NCBI RefSeq assembly: GCF_016919165.1
Contig: NZ_JAFFPS010000021.1
Coordinates: 118,377-182,376, forward strand
Length of the DNA stretch: 64,000 bases
Source: Leptospira chreensis
GTDB lineage: Bacteria; Spirochaetota; Leptospiria; Leptospirales; Leptospiraceae
Reading direction: 5' to 3'
Position numbers and translations under genes: made by a program. Positions 46,510 to 56,040 of this stretch are shown piece after piece. The notes beneath the pieces were generated by a model. It saw only the letters and a program-made list of their open reading frames with translations. It had not been told where the DNA came from and ran no database searches. Each line of letters begins with the position of its first letter. Position 1 is the first letter of the stretch.

Positions 46510-47564
46510 TTGGGTTCTTCTTCTGGTTTTTCCTCTACGGATTTTTCTTCCTCAGGAGGGCTGTCTTTTCCATTGATTTGGTCGATGGCTTTTTTTGCGG
46601 CCTTCTGCACTTTGGGACTCGGGTCTCGGTCGCGTTTGTATTCCAATAACTCCAAAGCTTTTGGATCTTTCAAACTTCCCATAAATTCAATCGCACGGAG
46701 CCGCACCATACTATCATCATCCCGGGCAAATTCATTCAGTTCCTGGAATACTTCCTTATCGCCCATAGTCACAAGAGCACCGATGGCATAGATCTTTAAA
46801 GACTGGGCTTTTTTAGCGTCCAATTTACCGGCAGTTTTCTTTAAGGAATCTAAAAGTTCATAGAACTTTGGTTTGGCGTTTTCGGACTTTAACTTACCCA
46901 GAGTATTCATCGAATAACATCGTAACGTTGTGGGTTGGATTTCATCAAAAGCCACTTCCATAAGAGCCGATTCTGCATCCGAGTATAAAACGGTTCCAAA
47001 GTATAAGGCGATTTGGCCCCGCATATCTGCATTGTTAAACTTTTCCCGAAATTTGGTTTCGAGAAAGGGGGCTGCCACTTTTCCATCCGGTAAGTCCGCC
47101 AAAGCACTGATGTACGAACTGAGTGAATTGGAGTTTTTAGTGAAGTCTTCTTTTTTTACTTTTTCAAGTAAGGGATTTGTGGCTTCCGCTAGTTTCATTT
47201 TTTTAGCAGAAGTTACGGCTTGTTTGGCAACATCTTCATTGGAATCTTCAAAAAGAGAAATAATGGTATCTTTGTTATCCTTTAAATCCAAATCACCAAT
47301 GGTTTTCAGGAGGACAATCTTCATCCCCATATCTTTTTCAGTTTTTAATTGTTCGCCAATGAGTTCATAAAGTTCACCCGCATTCTCTTTCGGAAACCTT
47401 GTGAGCTCACCTAACGCTTGTTTTCTTTCTTGGCTTGTGCCATAACGAATGATTTTAGAAAGAACATCTTTCTTTTTGGAAATTTGTTCGGGTGTGAGTT
47501 CTTTCTCTTTCCCAAAAACAGGCGAAAGAGAAAGAAGAAGAAAAACGAGAATTAGAGATGGAAT
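46506..47564 (-). CDS. Exported HEAT-repeat protein (start codon uncertain)
   Basis: About 350 residues. A signal-like stretch IPSLILVFLLLSLSPVFG is followed by HEAT-type helical repeats (ISLFEDSNEDVAKQAVTSA; FARDDDSMVRLRAIEFMGSL; KRDRDPSPKVQKAAKKAI) and a Pro/Glu-rich tail. The frame continues upstream across the receiver gene but has no ATG, GTG or TTG near the signal. ATT at 47564, two bases past the receiver stop, is the most plausible start by position. The next gene overlaps its stop, so three genes form one chain. Periplasmic scaffold role is inferred. Confidence 0.65.
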   Translation of the reverse strand: MPSLILVFLLLSLSPVFGKEKELTPEQISKKKDVLSKIIRYGTSQERKQALGELTRFPKENAGELYELIGEQLKTEKDMGMKIVLLKTIGDLDLKDNKDTIISLFEDSNEDVAKQAVTSAKKMKLAEATNPLLEKVKKEDFTKNSNSLSSYISALADLPDGKVAAPFLETKFREKFNNADMRGQIALYFGTVLYSDAESALMEVAFDEIQPTTLRCYSMNTLGKLKSENAKPKFYELLDSLKKTAGKLDAKKAQSLKIYAIGALVTMGDKEVFQELNEFARDDDSMVRLRAIEFMGSLKDPKALELLEYKRDRDPSPKVQKAAKKAIDQINGKDSPPEEEKSVEEKPEEEPK

Positions 47565-47565
47565 T

Positions 47566-48036
<471 letters not shown>

Positions 48037-48085
48037 TTGGGACCCTTTCCTTGGAACGATACAACCTTAGTTCTTTTATGTCGAT

Positions 48086-50599
48086 TCAGTTTTGTGGCAA
48101 TTTGTAGATAGTTTTAGGAGGAACTGTGTCAAGGAGGGGAACCTTCCAGATGTCCTTGGCATACTCCCGAATGGTGCGGTCGGAAGAAAATTTGCCAGAC
48201 CTAGCCACATTCAATATGGACTTTCTCGTCCAGGTGGTCTCGTCCAAATAGTCCCGGGCTACGAGTTCCTGAGTCGCATCATAAGCATCAAAATCAGCCA
48301 TCAGGAGGTAACTGTCTGTATAATACAGGCTATCATAGATGGGGCCAAAAATACCAGGCTCTCCCATGGAAAATAAATTTTCACGGATCATCAGTAAGAC
48401 GCGGTGGAGGTCTTCATTCCGATGGATGAAATCAGCGGGTTGGTATCCGGCTTCCTTCAAACGATAGACTTCTTCTGTGTGGAGACCAAAGATATAAATA
48501 TTTTCCGCACCCACCTCTTCTAGAATTTCCACATTGGCGCCATCCAAGGTTCCAATGGTCAAAGCACCGTTTAACATAAATTTCATGTTACTGGTTCCAG
48601 AAGCTTCCGTTCCTGCCGTAGAGATTTGTTCCGATAAATTACTTCCAGGAATGATTTTTTCCGCAAGGCTCACTCGGTAGTTGGGTAAAAAAACCACTTT
48701 CAACCGATCAGCAACATCCGGGTCACGGTTGATCACCCAAGCGACATTGTTGATGAGTTTGATGATGAGTTTGGCCATATAATATCCCGGAGCAGCCTTT
48801 CCCCCAAAAATCACAGTCCGTGGTGTGATCACACGAGAAGGATTTTCTTTGATTCGTCTGTATTCGGCAATCACTCTAAGGATATTTAAAAGTTGGCGTT
48901 TGTATTCATGAAACCTTTTGATTTGTACATCGATCATGGATTTGGGATCAATGGAGATTCCTGTTTCACTTTTGATGAGTTTGGTTAACTCTTCTTTGGC
49001 TGTTTGTTTTACTTTACGCCAATCATTTTGGAAATCGGCATCTCCTACAAAGGATTCCAATTCCTTTAATTTGTATAAATCGGTTGTAAAACCATTCCCA
49101 ATTCGTTTAGAAATTAAATTCGCCAAACTAGGGTTTGATTGGAGTAACCAACGACGTGGTGTGATTCCATTGGTTTTGTTATTAAACTTTTCAGGAAATA
49201 CTTTGGTAAAGGCTTGGAAGATAGTTTTTTTAATGAGTTCCGAATGGAGTTCCGCAACACCATTCACGCGGTAAGAACCAATGACGGCCAAGTTTGCCAT
49301 TCGGATTCGTTTTTCATGGCTTTCTTCTATGATACTGACCTCTTTGATTTCCTCTTCCGATAGAACACCCTTGCTACGAACATCCGATAAAAATCGATGA
49401 TTGATTTCATAAATGATTTCTAAATGCCTCGGAAGAAGTTTTTCAAAAAGTTCTACCCTCCATGTTTCCAAAGCTTCTGGTAAAACGGTATGGTTGGTAT
49501 AAGAAAATACTTTGGTGACAATCTCCCAAGCCGGTTCCCAGTCCATTTCTTCAGAATCGAGGAAAATTCGCATAAGTTCCGCAATTCCAATGCTTGGATG
49601 GGTATCGTTCAATTGAATGGCTACGTAGCTTGGAAGTTCTTTTAGATTTTGTGTAGATTCACGATACTGAATTAAGATATCTTGGAGAGAGGCACAAACC
49701 ATAAAGTATTGTTGTTTGAGGCGAAGCACCTTCCCTTGTTCGGTGGTGTCGTTGGGATATAATACTTTGGAAATATTTTCGGATATGGATTTATCTTGTA
49801 CGGCTTTCATGTAGTCGCCATGATTGAAATAATCCAAATTGAACTCTTCGGAAGATTTGGCAGCCCAAAGTCGTAAGTAGTTCACCGTACTCGTGTTAAA
49901 TCCGGGAATGGGATAATCATGTGCAGAAGCTAAGACTGTTTCATCTGGAACCCAGTCGTGTTGGATTTTTCCTTTTCCTGAAACTTTCGTTTCCGTATGT
50001 CCAAAAAACCCAACAGAAAAGGAAATATCGGAACGAACCACTTCATAAGGAACTCCATCGGCATCCCAGTGATCAGGCATTTCTAATTGGTTTCCATTGG
50101 CAATGATTTGGTTAAAAATTCCATAATCATAACGAATTCCATAACCAAATCCAGGAACATTGAGAGTGGCCATGGAATCTAAAAAACAAGCCGCTAGCCG
50201 TCCAAGCCCCCCGTTCCCAAGACCCGCATCGGTTTCAAATTCCAAAACATCGGTAAGTTCAAAACCAATCCCCCGAAGCATCGTTTGGATGGTTTCGTAT
50301 AACCCGAGATTGATGAGAGCATTCATAAGAGTGCGTCCCATAAGAAACTCTAAGGAAAAATAAAAAACTTTTTTGGGATTTTCATTTCGATAACGTTCGT
50401 GTGTGACATTCAAACGATCGATTAAAAAATCTCTGATGGTATGACCTAGTGCTTTGTATATATCTTCGTTTTTGAGATTAAATCTGTTTTTACCAATGGT
50501 ATATTCTAAATGATGGGCAAATTGTTTTTCCATCGAAGCCAAGTCGGCTTTTTGTTCTTCCGATAATAGGGTAATTAAACGAGGATTGTTGACAACCAT
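48086..50599 (-). CDS. glgP: Glycogen/alpha-glucan phosphorylase
   Basis: 837 residues, full length. GRLAACFLDSMATLNVPGFGYGIRYDYG (split in parts), the catalytic YEVVRSD and the PLP-binding Lys in GTSNMKFMLNGALTIGTLDGANVEI are intact. It removes glucose-1-phosphate from glycogen or maltodextrin. The ATG has no upstream ribosome-binding site; AACCATGGT covers the start and is repeated 19 bp upstream (50594-50602 and 50613-50621). Confidence 0.95.
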   Translation of the reverse strand: MVVNNPRLITLLSEEQKADLASMEKQFAHHLEYTIGKNRFNLKNEDIYKALGHTIRDFLIDRLNVTHERYRNENPKKVFYFSLEFLMGRTLMNALINLGLYETIQTMLRGIGFELTDVLEFETDAGLGNGGLGRLAACFLDSMATLNVPGFGYGIRYDYGIFNQIIANGNQLEMPDHWDADGVPYEVVRSDISFSVGFFGHTETKVSGKGKIQHDWVPDETVLASAHDYPIPGFNTSTVNYLRLWAAKSSEEFNLDYFNHGDYMKAVQDKSISENISKVLYPNDTTEQGKVLRLKQQYFMVCASLQDILIQYRESTQNLKELPSYVAIQLNDTHPSIGIAELMRIFLDSEEMDWEPAWEIVTKVFSYTNHTVLPEALETWRVELFEKLLPRHLEIIYEINHRFLSDVRSKGVLSEEEIKEVSIIEESHEKRIRMANLAVIGSYRVNGVAELHSELIKKTIFQAFTKVFPEKFNNKTNGITPRRWLLQSNPSLANLISKRIGNGFTTDLYKLKELESFVGDADFQNDWRKVKQTAKEELTKLIKSETGISIDPKSMIDVQIKRFHEYKRQLLNILRVIAEYRRIKENPSRVITPRTVIFGGKAAPGYYMAKLIIKLINNVAWVINRDPDVADRLKVVFLPNYRVSLAEKIIPGSNLSEQISTAGTEASGTSNMKFMLNGALTIGTLDGANVEILEEVGAENIYIFGLHTEEVYRLKEAGYQPADFIHRNEDLHRVLLMIRENLFSMGEPGIFGPIYDSLYYTDSYLLMADFDAYDATQELVARDYLDETTWTRKSILNVARSGKFSSDRTIREYAKDIWKVPLLDTVPPKTIYKLPQN

Positions 50600-50650
50600 G
50601 GTAAAAAATAGTAACCATGGTCTTCAGAGATTCAAGTAAAAACGAAAAAA

Positions 50651-51115
50651 TTAATCGCGGGCGCTGACTTTCCGTTCCAAAGTGAGGACTGCATCCTTAC
50701 CTATTTTGTGTTTTGCGAACCAACCTTGATTGACTTCTAAAGCATACATCGCAGGTCTTCGCGCATTGTAGACTTCTTCTGTTTGGTTTGGTTTCATATC
50801 GAATGATTCTAAAAGTCGCATATCTTCTGAAAAATAACCAATCGATAAAGGAATGAGAGTGTTCTTCATCCAAAAACTTAAAAGATCGGGTCGAGGGAAA
50901 ACAAAAAGCATTCCTTCGTCCTCTCCTAATTTGGTCCGGTACATAAGGCCTGTGGCTCTTGTGGAAGGAGTGTTGGCAATTTCCAATTTTAAAGCACGAT
51001 CAGCAACACTCCCAAAAATGATCTCAGGTGTGTTGGTTTGCGACGGAAAGGATTCTGCTTGTTTACAAACAGAGAAAGTCAATAGAACAAGAAAAATTCC
51101 AATCCGTGTTTTCAT
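50651..51115 (-). CDS. DUF192 family lipoprotein
   Basis: 154 residues. Lipoprotein signal LVLLTFSVCKQ. DUF192 hallmarks: LEIANTPSTRATGLMYRTKLGEDEGMLFVF and FWMKNTLIPLSIGYF, then a C-terminal ALEVNQGW. Biological role of the family is not settled. Four bp separate it from the upstream enoyl-CoA hydratase gene in the same unit. Confidence 0.85.
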   Translation of the reverse strand: MKTRIGIFLVLLTFSVCKQAESFPSQTNTPEIIFGSVADRALKLEIANTPSTRATGLMYRTKLGEDEGMLFVFPRPDLLSFWMKNTLIPLSIGYFSEDMRLLESFDMKPNQTEEVYNARRPAMYALEVNQGWFAKHKIGKDAVLTLERKVSARD

Positions 51116-51118
51116 AAA

Positions 51119-51889
51119 TTAACCTTTGAAGTTTGGTTTTCTTTTTTCTAAAAAGGCAGAGAGACCTTCTTTGGTTTCTTCATCAGCAAATCGGCCACCG
51201 AAAAGTTGTTTTTCCCATTCGAGTCCACCTTCCATATTGGTTTCCAATCCTTGGCGAATGGCAGTTTTTGCCGCCTTGATCGCGTTAGGTCCACGAGAAA
51301 GGATTGTAGTGATGGTTTTTTCTGATTCATTCAATAGTTCTGCTGGATCTGTGACTTTGTTGATGAGTCCCAATCTATATCCTTCTTCTGCAGAAATCAT
51401 ATCTCCAGAGAGAATGAGTTCCGTGGCTCTTCCGACTCCAATCAGTCTTGGCAGTCTCTGAGACCCACCAAATCCTGGAAGTAAACCGAGTGTGACTTCC
51501 GGTAGGCCTAATTTGGCTGGAGTTGCCGCATAACGAATATCACATGCCATAGCAAGTTCCATTCCCCCACCCAAACAAAATCCATTGATGGCAGCGATGG
51601 AGATAAGACCGGAGAGTTCCATCTTTCTAAAAACAGTTTGGCCGAGTTCCGAAAATGCCTGTCCTTCGCGAACGTTGAACTCTCTCATTTTGGCAATATC
51701 TGCACCGGCGACAAAAGCTTTCCCTTCACCCGTAAGTATGAATCCGCGAACCGCGTTGTTGGATTCCAGTTCGTCGACCATGGCACCGATTTCCGTGATG
51801 ACTACATCATTGAGTGCATTGAGGGCTTCTGGCCTTTTGATGGTGACAAGAGCAAAATTGGATTTGATTTGAATATCTAAAAAAGACAA
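51119..51889 (-). CDS. Enoyl-CoA hydratase/isomerase family
   Basis: 256 residues, crotonase fold. The oxyanion-hole Gly lies in GKAFVAGADIAKM, and both catalytic glutamates are present: GGGMELAMACDIRYA and GLPEVTLGLLPGFGGSQRLPRLIG. It hydrates enoyl-CoA in fatty-acid oxidation. TTG start with an AAGGAG site 8 nt away. Part of an envelope-phosphatase-hydratase-DUF192 gene line. Confidence 0.92.
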   Translation of the reverse strand: MSFLDIQIKSNFALVTIKRPEALNALNDVVITEIGAMVDELESNNAVRGFILTGEGKAFVAGADIAKMREFNVREGQAFSELGQTVFRKMELSGLISIAAINGFCLGGGMELAMACDIRYAATPAKLGLPEVTLGLLPGFGGSQRLPRLIGVGRATELILSGDMISAEEGYRLGLINKVTDPAELLNESEKTITTILSRGPNAIKAAKTAIRQGLETNMEGGLEWEKQLFGGRFADEETKEGLSAFLEKRKPNFKG

Positions 51890-51900
51890 ATGAATTCTCC

Positions 51901-53268
51901 TTATTCTTCTACTTCCAAGATTAGAAACATGGTGTCATCAGAAAAACTGTCGAGTCCGTAGTTGGATTTTAATTCGAAAAGAAGGTTCTTTTCTAGTTCT
52001 TTGATGTTGGAACTTTGTCTATGGCGATTGAGAAGTGCAAGGAGTCCTTCCGTTCCCAGACTATTCCCTTCGGCATCTGTGGATTCAATAAGTCCGTCAG
52101 TATAGATAAAAAAACGATCTCCCGGAGCAATGGGCAAAGTCTTTTCAGATATGGGTGGGATTTTGATATTAAAACCAAGGATGGCACCTTGTGTTTCTAA
52201 TTCTTGGTAGTCCTCACCTTTGTGAGCCAAAATCAAATACGGATGTCCTGCGTTTCCCAGTGTCAGTTTTTTTTCAATAAAATCAAAGAATAGATAAATT
52301 GCGGATGCATGGTATTTGTTTAAATCATTTGTCAAACGATCATCTAAATAATCCATAAGTTTTGCCGGAGCCGTTTTGAAACGATAAGGAATGGTAGAAA
52401 CAAGTACCTTCATGATGGAGGCAACCATAGCAGAAGAAATTCCGTGTCCCGCAACATCAGTTAAAAACACACCGACGTTTCCTTCCCGGAGTTGAACGAA
52501 GTCAAAGAAGTCTCCCCCAATCACATTCGGACTTTTGCGATAATACGTGAAGGCAAGGTTTGGAATTTTAATATTTCCAGGAAAAAGTGCATCTTGTACT
52601 TTTTTTGCGAGCTCCAATTCATGTAACATAAATCTTTTTTCTTCGGAAAGATTGTACATATCAGTAGTATCTTTTCTTTTGTTTAAAACAAACACCGTAC
52701 CAAGAGCAGCACTCCCCCAATACACAAGGATCAAAAAGTATTTACTAAAAAAAGAAAACTGATCGGAAACCGCAGTTGGTAAGTTAAAAATATAAACTAT
52801 ATGTAAAACAGAAAAATAAAAAGCACTGAGAATACAAGCTTTAGGATCAAGTCTTGTACTATAGAGAAGGATGGGAAAAACAAAAGACATCAAATAGGAA
52901 TTTAATAAATAGAAAACTCCCAATGAAGGAAAGGAATGCATCGCCACAATAAAAACAAGATAAACGAGTCCATCCGCCACAATGCCACTGAAGTAAATGA
53001 CTCTTTGAATGGGAACATTCCTTGTATAAAACTGCACAAGTAGAATCAGTCTTGCAATCGACACCCCAAGTAAATAAGGCAGAACTTGCATTCGAATTTC
53101 CGAAAACGGTGGAGCAATCAGTAAGGAATAAACGATGATATGTGTGATAAAAATATAAAATGTATATTCTTTATCATAACGGGCTTCTACTAATTTTAAA
53201 ATTTCCCATTCTGATTTAGTCGGTTTACGAAAGATTTCTTTGAAGTATAAATAAAAGGAACGTGTCAA
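51901..53268 (-). CDS. Membrane PP2C/SpoIIE-family phosphatase
   Basis: 455 residues. Six or seven membrane helices (about 30-205) are followed by a linker helix and an intact SpoIIE domain: VIGGDFFDFVQL, LTDVAGHGISSAMVAS and GDRFFIYTDGLIESTDAEG, then DDTMFLI. It dephosphorylates Ser/Thr proteins, often anti-anti-sigma factors. A TTG start directly follows the stop of the upstream gene and has GGGGAG at good spacing. The signal for the membrane domain is unknown. Confidence 0.9.
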   Translation of the reverse strand: MTRSFYLYFKEIFRKPTKSEWEILKLVEARYDKEYTFYIFITHIIVYSLLIAPPFSEIRMQVLPYLLGVSIARLILLVQFYTRNVPIQRVIYFSGIVADGLVYLVFIVAMHSFPSLGVFYLLNSYLMSFVFPILLYSTRLDPKACILSAFYFSVLHIVYIFNLPTAVSDQFSFFSKYFLILVYWGSAALGTVFVLNKRKDTTDMYNLSEEKRFMLHELELAKKVQDALFPGNIKIPNLAFTYYRKSPNVIGGDFFDFVQLREGNVGVFLTDVAGHGISSAMVASIMKVLVSTIPYRFKTAPAKLMDYLDDRLTNDLNKYHASAIYLFFDFIEKKLTLGNAGHPYLILAHKGEDYQELETQGAILGFNIKIPPISEKTLPIAPGDRFFIYTDGLIESTDAEGNSLGTEGLLALLNRHRQSSNIKELEKNLLFELKSNYGLDSFSDDTMFLILEVEE

Positions 53269-53610
53269 TCAGGGTTCTCCCCATACCAAAGTTTGGATCT
53301 CTGATCCATTCAAGGTGATGGTGAAAGCTTTTCCAGTATCCAAATACTTGTCCATTTGATTCGCAAGTTCGAAAGCTTTTTTCTCATCTTCCATTCGAAA
53401 GAAAAAAGGGTGAGAAAGGGCTTTATAATTGTAAGGAAATCGTTCAGAAACAATGAGAGTCACTCGAAAATGGTCAGGTCTTGATTCCAAAACAATATGT
53501 GACACTTCTTTTCTAGTTAAAATACGCACATCGGGTCGTAAATTCCATGGATTGATTTCAGCGAAAAGGATCCATGGGAAAAAAAAGCATAGACCAACAA
53601 ATCCTTTCAT
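53269..53610 (-). CDS. Secreted hypothetical protein upstream of the phosphatase
   Basis: About 113 residues with a signal peptide (MKGFVGLCFFFPWILFAE) and a small mixed domain (RKEVSHIVLESRPDHFRVTLIV). ATG at 53610 is chosen; a TTG four codons upstream would leave only 7 nt to the divergent gene. The stop abuts the phosphatase start, so they are coupled. Unrecognised. Confidence 0.6.
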   Translation of the reverse strand: MKGFVGLCFFFPWILFAEINPWNLRPDVRILTRKEVSHIVLESRPDHFRVTLIVSERFPYNYKALSHPFFFRMEDEKKAFELANQMDKYLDTGKAFTITLNGSEIQTLVWGEP

Positions 53611-53629
53611 ATAGAAATACAATCGGCAA

Positions 53630-54655
53630 ATGCGATCGAATCCTTACATCATATCCTTACTTCCTTTCCTTTTTTGGGTATGTACACCCCCATCATTTTC
53701 GATTCCCACAAACCCCTATGCCGATTGGGCCAAAAACAGTATTGGTTTAAAGTCAAACCAACTTCCCTCTTTGCAGGGAACCTGGAAGGATCGTGTTTAT
53801 TCGTTGGATTCCAAACGATTGGATACATTAAATGCCATCAATCAAATAGATGAAATTAGTGATGTTCCGAGTCCCACCAAAGATCTTTCCCGTTGGAAAT
53901 CGGAACTGAATCTTATCGAGAAATCACTTCCGAAAGAAGTGAACGCTCTTGCCGACGCACTGATCTATGGAATCTACTTTGTAACAAACTTAGGATCCAC
54001 AGGACTTACTGGCATTGTGCGAGATGATGCAGGCAAACCCATTGGTGGCATTATTTATATGGATTCCGATCTACTCGGAGACGGTGGTAATACTTGGGCA
54101 TCCAAAAAAGAATCTACGGCTTTTCTTCCTTCCAAGGAAAATTCTATCCAAATTCATTTAGATGATAACAATTCCAAAGAAACGGCAACTCGTTTTATCT
54201 TATTACACGAGTTAGGTCATATTTTATCCATCGTTAAAAATCATGCCCCCGATTTTTCCGAAAAACAAAGGGACTTCCGTAACTTTCCTCTCTTCGAAGG
54301 AATTTGGTGGTCAGAAACCTATTCTCCTTACGAAGCTACTTTTTTTCCCGAAAGAAACAAAATCAAATTTTATCAAAACACTCCGACCCTATCCCTTTTC
54401 CCTGAAGGTAAATTTCTTTATAAAAAACTCACCAATACGCAGTTCGTATCTTTATATGCAGCAACAAATGCAGATGATACTTATGCGGAAGCCTTCGCAC
54501 AGTATGTCCATGTTTTGTTATTACAAAAAGAATATAAGGTCATCTTAACCTCAAAAGGAAGTTCGGAAACTCTGTTACAAGACCCGATCCGAAAGGAAGG
54601 AGGCAGAAGATTCCGTGAATTATTCCAATCCCTTCTCAAAAATCCAAACCCTTAG
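53630..54655 (+). CDS. Predicted secreted zinc metalloprotease-like protein (HELGH)
   Basis: 341 residues with a signal peptide (about 5-24). RFILLHELGHILSIVKNH holds an HExxH zinc motif (HELGH), and DTYAEAFAQYVHVLLL further down can supply the third Glu ligand, as in some gluzincins. No named family is recognised. Its 3' end overlaps the next barrel gene by 41 bp, so the two are expressed together. Confidence 0.6.
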   Translation: MRSNPYIISLLPFLFWVCTPPSFSIPTNPYADWAKNSIGLKSNQLPSLQGTWKDRVYSLDSKRLDTLNAINQIDEISDVPSPTKDLSRWKSELNLIEKSLPKEVNALADALIYGIYFVTNLGSTGLTGIVRDDAGKPIGGIIYMDSDLLGDGGNTWASKKESTAFLPSKENSIQIHLDDNNSKETATRFILLHELGHILSIVKNHAPDFSEKQRDFRNFPLFEGIWWSETYSPYEATFFPERNKIKFYQNTPTLSLFPEGKFLYKKLTNTQFVSLYAATNADDTYAEAFAQYVHVLLLQKEYKVILTSKGSSETLLQDPIRKEGGRRFRELFQSLLKNPNP

Positions 54656-55940
54656 TTTCCTATTTCTGATTTTAGTATTTTCCTTTCCGATCTTATCAGA
54701 AACCAAACCAGAAGAACCAAAATCTCTGATTGTAGAAACGAATACAGAGATTGTGTCGGACTTCCTTTGGCGAGGAAATTCGTTTGTCGGTGAGTCACAA
54801 AGCCGAAGGAATAATGCGGCCTACCAAAGTTTTACTTATGCACCCGCCCTCCAACCCACGATCAATGTTTGGTCACCCGATAAAAAATTCATGTGGTCAC
54901 TCTTTGGAAATTTCCAACTAACAAATAGAGACGATAGAGACTCCGATAGACGCCTTCTCCAGTCGAGTCCCGGTGGAGTTGGTCCTTCTTATTTAGGAGA
55001 AGAGGTGAAATTTTTTGATCCCTATGGCCAAGACCCTTGCGTACAGTCTGTCCATGAAAGAATTTCCACGGGCGAAGGATCCGACCCTTGTTTAGGTTAC
55101 AGTCCCAACCAAGGATATGGACCCAAAAAAGAACCGAACGGAAACAGAAGAGCGGATGGTCTCTTCTTTACGATGAGTTATCAGTTTGATCCAACAAAAT
55201 GGGGTGAGTTTTCTGTAGGGATTTGGTTTTATAATACCTTTCAAAAAACGTCAAATTCACTTCTCGCACCTGGAACCCAAAAACAAAATCTCCATACCTC
55301 AGGAGGACCGAATAACACGTTTAATACGAACAATCCGGACGCCATCCACAGGCTTATGTGGCACGAATACTTTGTCCATTGGCAACTCCCCTTTCTAAAA
55401 ATCGTCAAACCGACCATTTCATACTATACTCAATACTCCACAGAGAATGGCGGACTTATGTCCGGCAGAAATTATATCTCACTCAGTGGATCTTATACCT
55501 TTAGGGAAGAGAAATTCTTTCGAATTATGCCTCATTTCAATCTTGGATATGCCATGGGAAACAATGCGGTGGACAATCGGAACGGAATCCAAGACATCAC
55601 TACATCGACTTCGTTCTTCTTTGGAGACTTTTTTATCAAATTCGCTCATATCTTTCGGCCCGATCTCTATCTATGGGATACAAACAATTATTTTGGGTAT
55701 GCCGGAGGAGATCCGAACAAATCGCACTGGAATCGTAGCTCCGAAGACGGAAAAGTGGTCGATCCTTCGCGCATTTACGGTGCGTACAATACCTCAATTC
55801 TAAATTCGATCGAACAAATAAACACTGGCAATTCCCTAAGGGACAGCATTGTCAAAACCTGGCTCAGAGAGGCTTATACCTTACAAAACATCCCTGCCCA
55901 TTTATTCTATGTTAGCTTAGGTTATTCCAAAACTTTTTAA
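54615..55940 (+). CDS. Predicted outer-membrane beta-barrel protein
   Basis: 441 residues. Signal peptide (about 10-30, ending PILSET) then strand-rich sequence (VETNTEIVSDFLWRGNSF; PTINVWSPDKKFMWSLFGNFQ; FFIKFAHIFRPDLYLWD) ending in an aromatic residue, LGYSKTF. The SDFLWRGNS start of the mature chain is seen in several barrel families of spirochetes and others. GTG start; overlaps the metalloprotease-like gene. Confidence 0.65.
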   Translation: MNYSNPFSKIQTLSFLFLILVFSFPILSETKPEEPKSLIVETNTEIVSDFLWRGNSFVGESQSRRNNAAYQSFTYAPALQPTINVWSPDKKFMWSLFGNFQLTNRDDRDSDRRLLQSSPGGVGPSYLGEEVKFFDPYGQDPCVQSVHERISTGEGSDPCLGYSPNQGYGPKKEPNGNRRADGLFFTMSYQFDPTKWGEFSVGIWFYNTFQKTSNSLLAPGTQKQNLHTSGGPNNTFNTNNPDAIHRLMWHEYFVHWQLPFLKIVKPTISYYTQYSTENGGLMSGRNYISLSGSYTFREEKFFRIMPHFNLGYAMGNNAVDNRNGIQDITTSTSFFFGDFFIKFAHIFRPDLYLWDTNNYFGYAGGDPNKSHWNRSSEDGKVVDPSRIYGAYNTSILNSIEQINTGNSLRDSIVKTWLREAYTLQNIPAHLFYVSLGYSKTF

Positions 55941-55966
55941 ATCAATTCTAACGAAATTGGTTTTTT
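55941..55966 (+). terminator. Likely rho-independent terminator after the barrel gene
   Basis: A short stem CAATT / AATTG extended by a T-G pair with a 7-nt loop precedes six T. Weak, but directly after the stop codon and before a promoter. Confidence 0.5.
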
Positions 55967-55988
55967 ATACTTTAATATTAGGAATGGC

Positions 55989-56016
55989 TTGACTAAAACC
56001 ATATACGAAGTATCTT
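55989..56016 (+). promoter_or_regulatory. Sigma-70-like promoter of the chemotaxis operon
   Basis: TTGACT at 55989-55994 and TATCTT at 56011-56016 are 16 bp apart. Transcription would start near 56023, giving a leader of about 18 nt with AGGGAAA before the MCP ATG. Confidence 0.55.
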
Positions 56017-56040
56017 TCCGTCCACCTCTAGGGAAAAACT

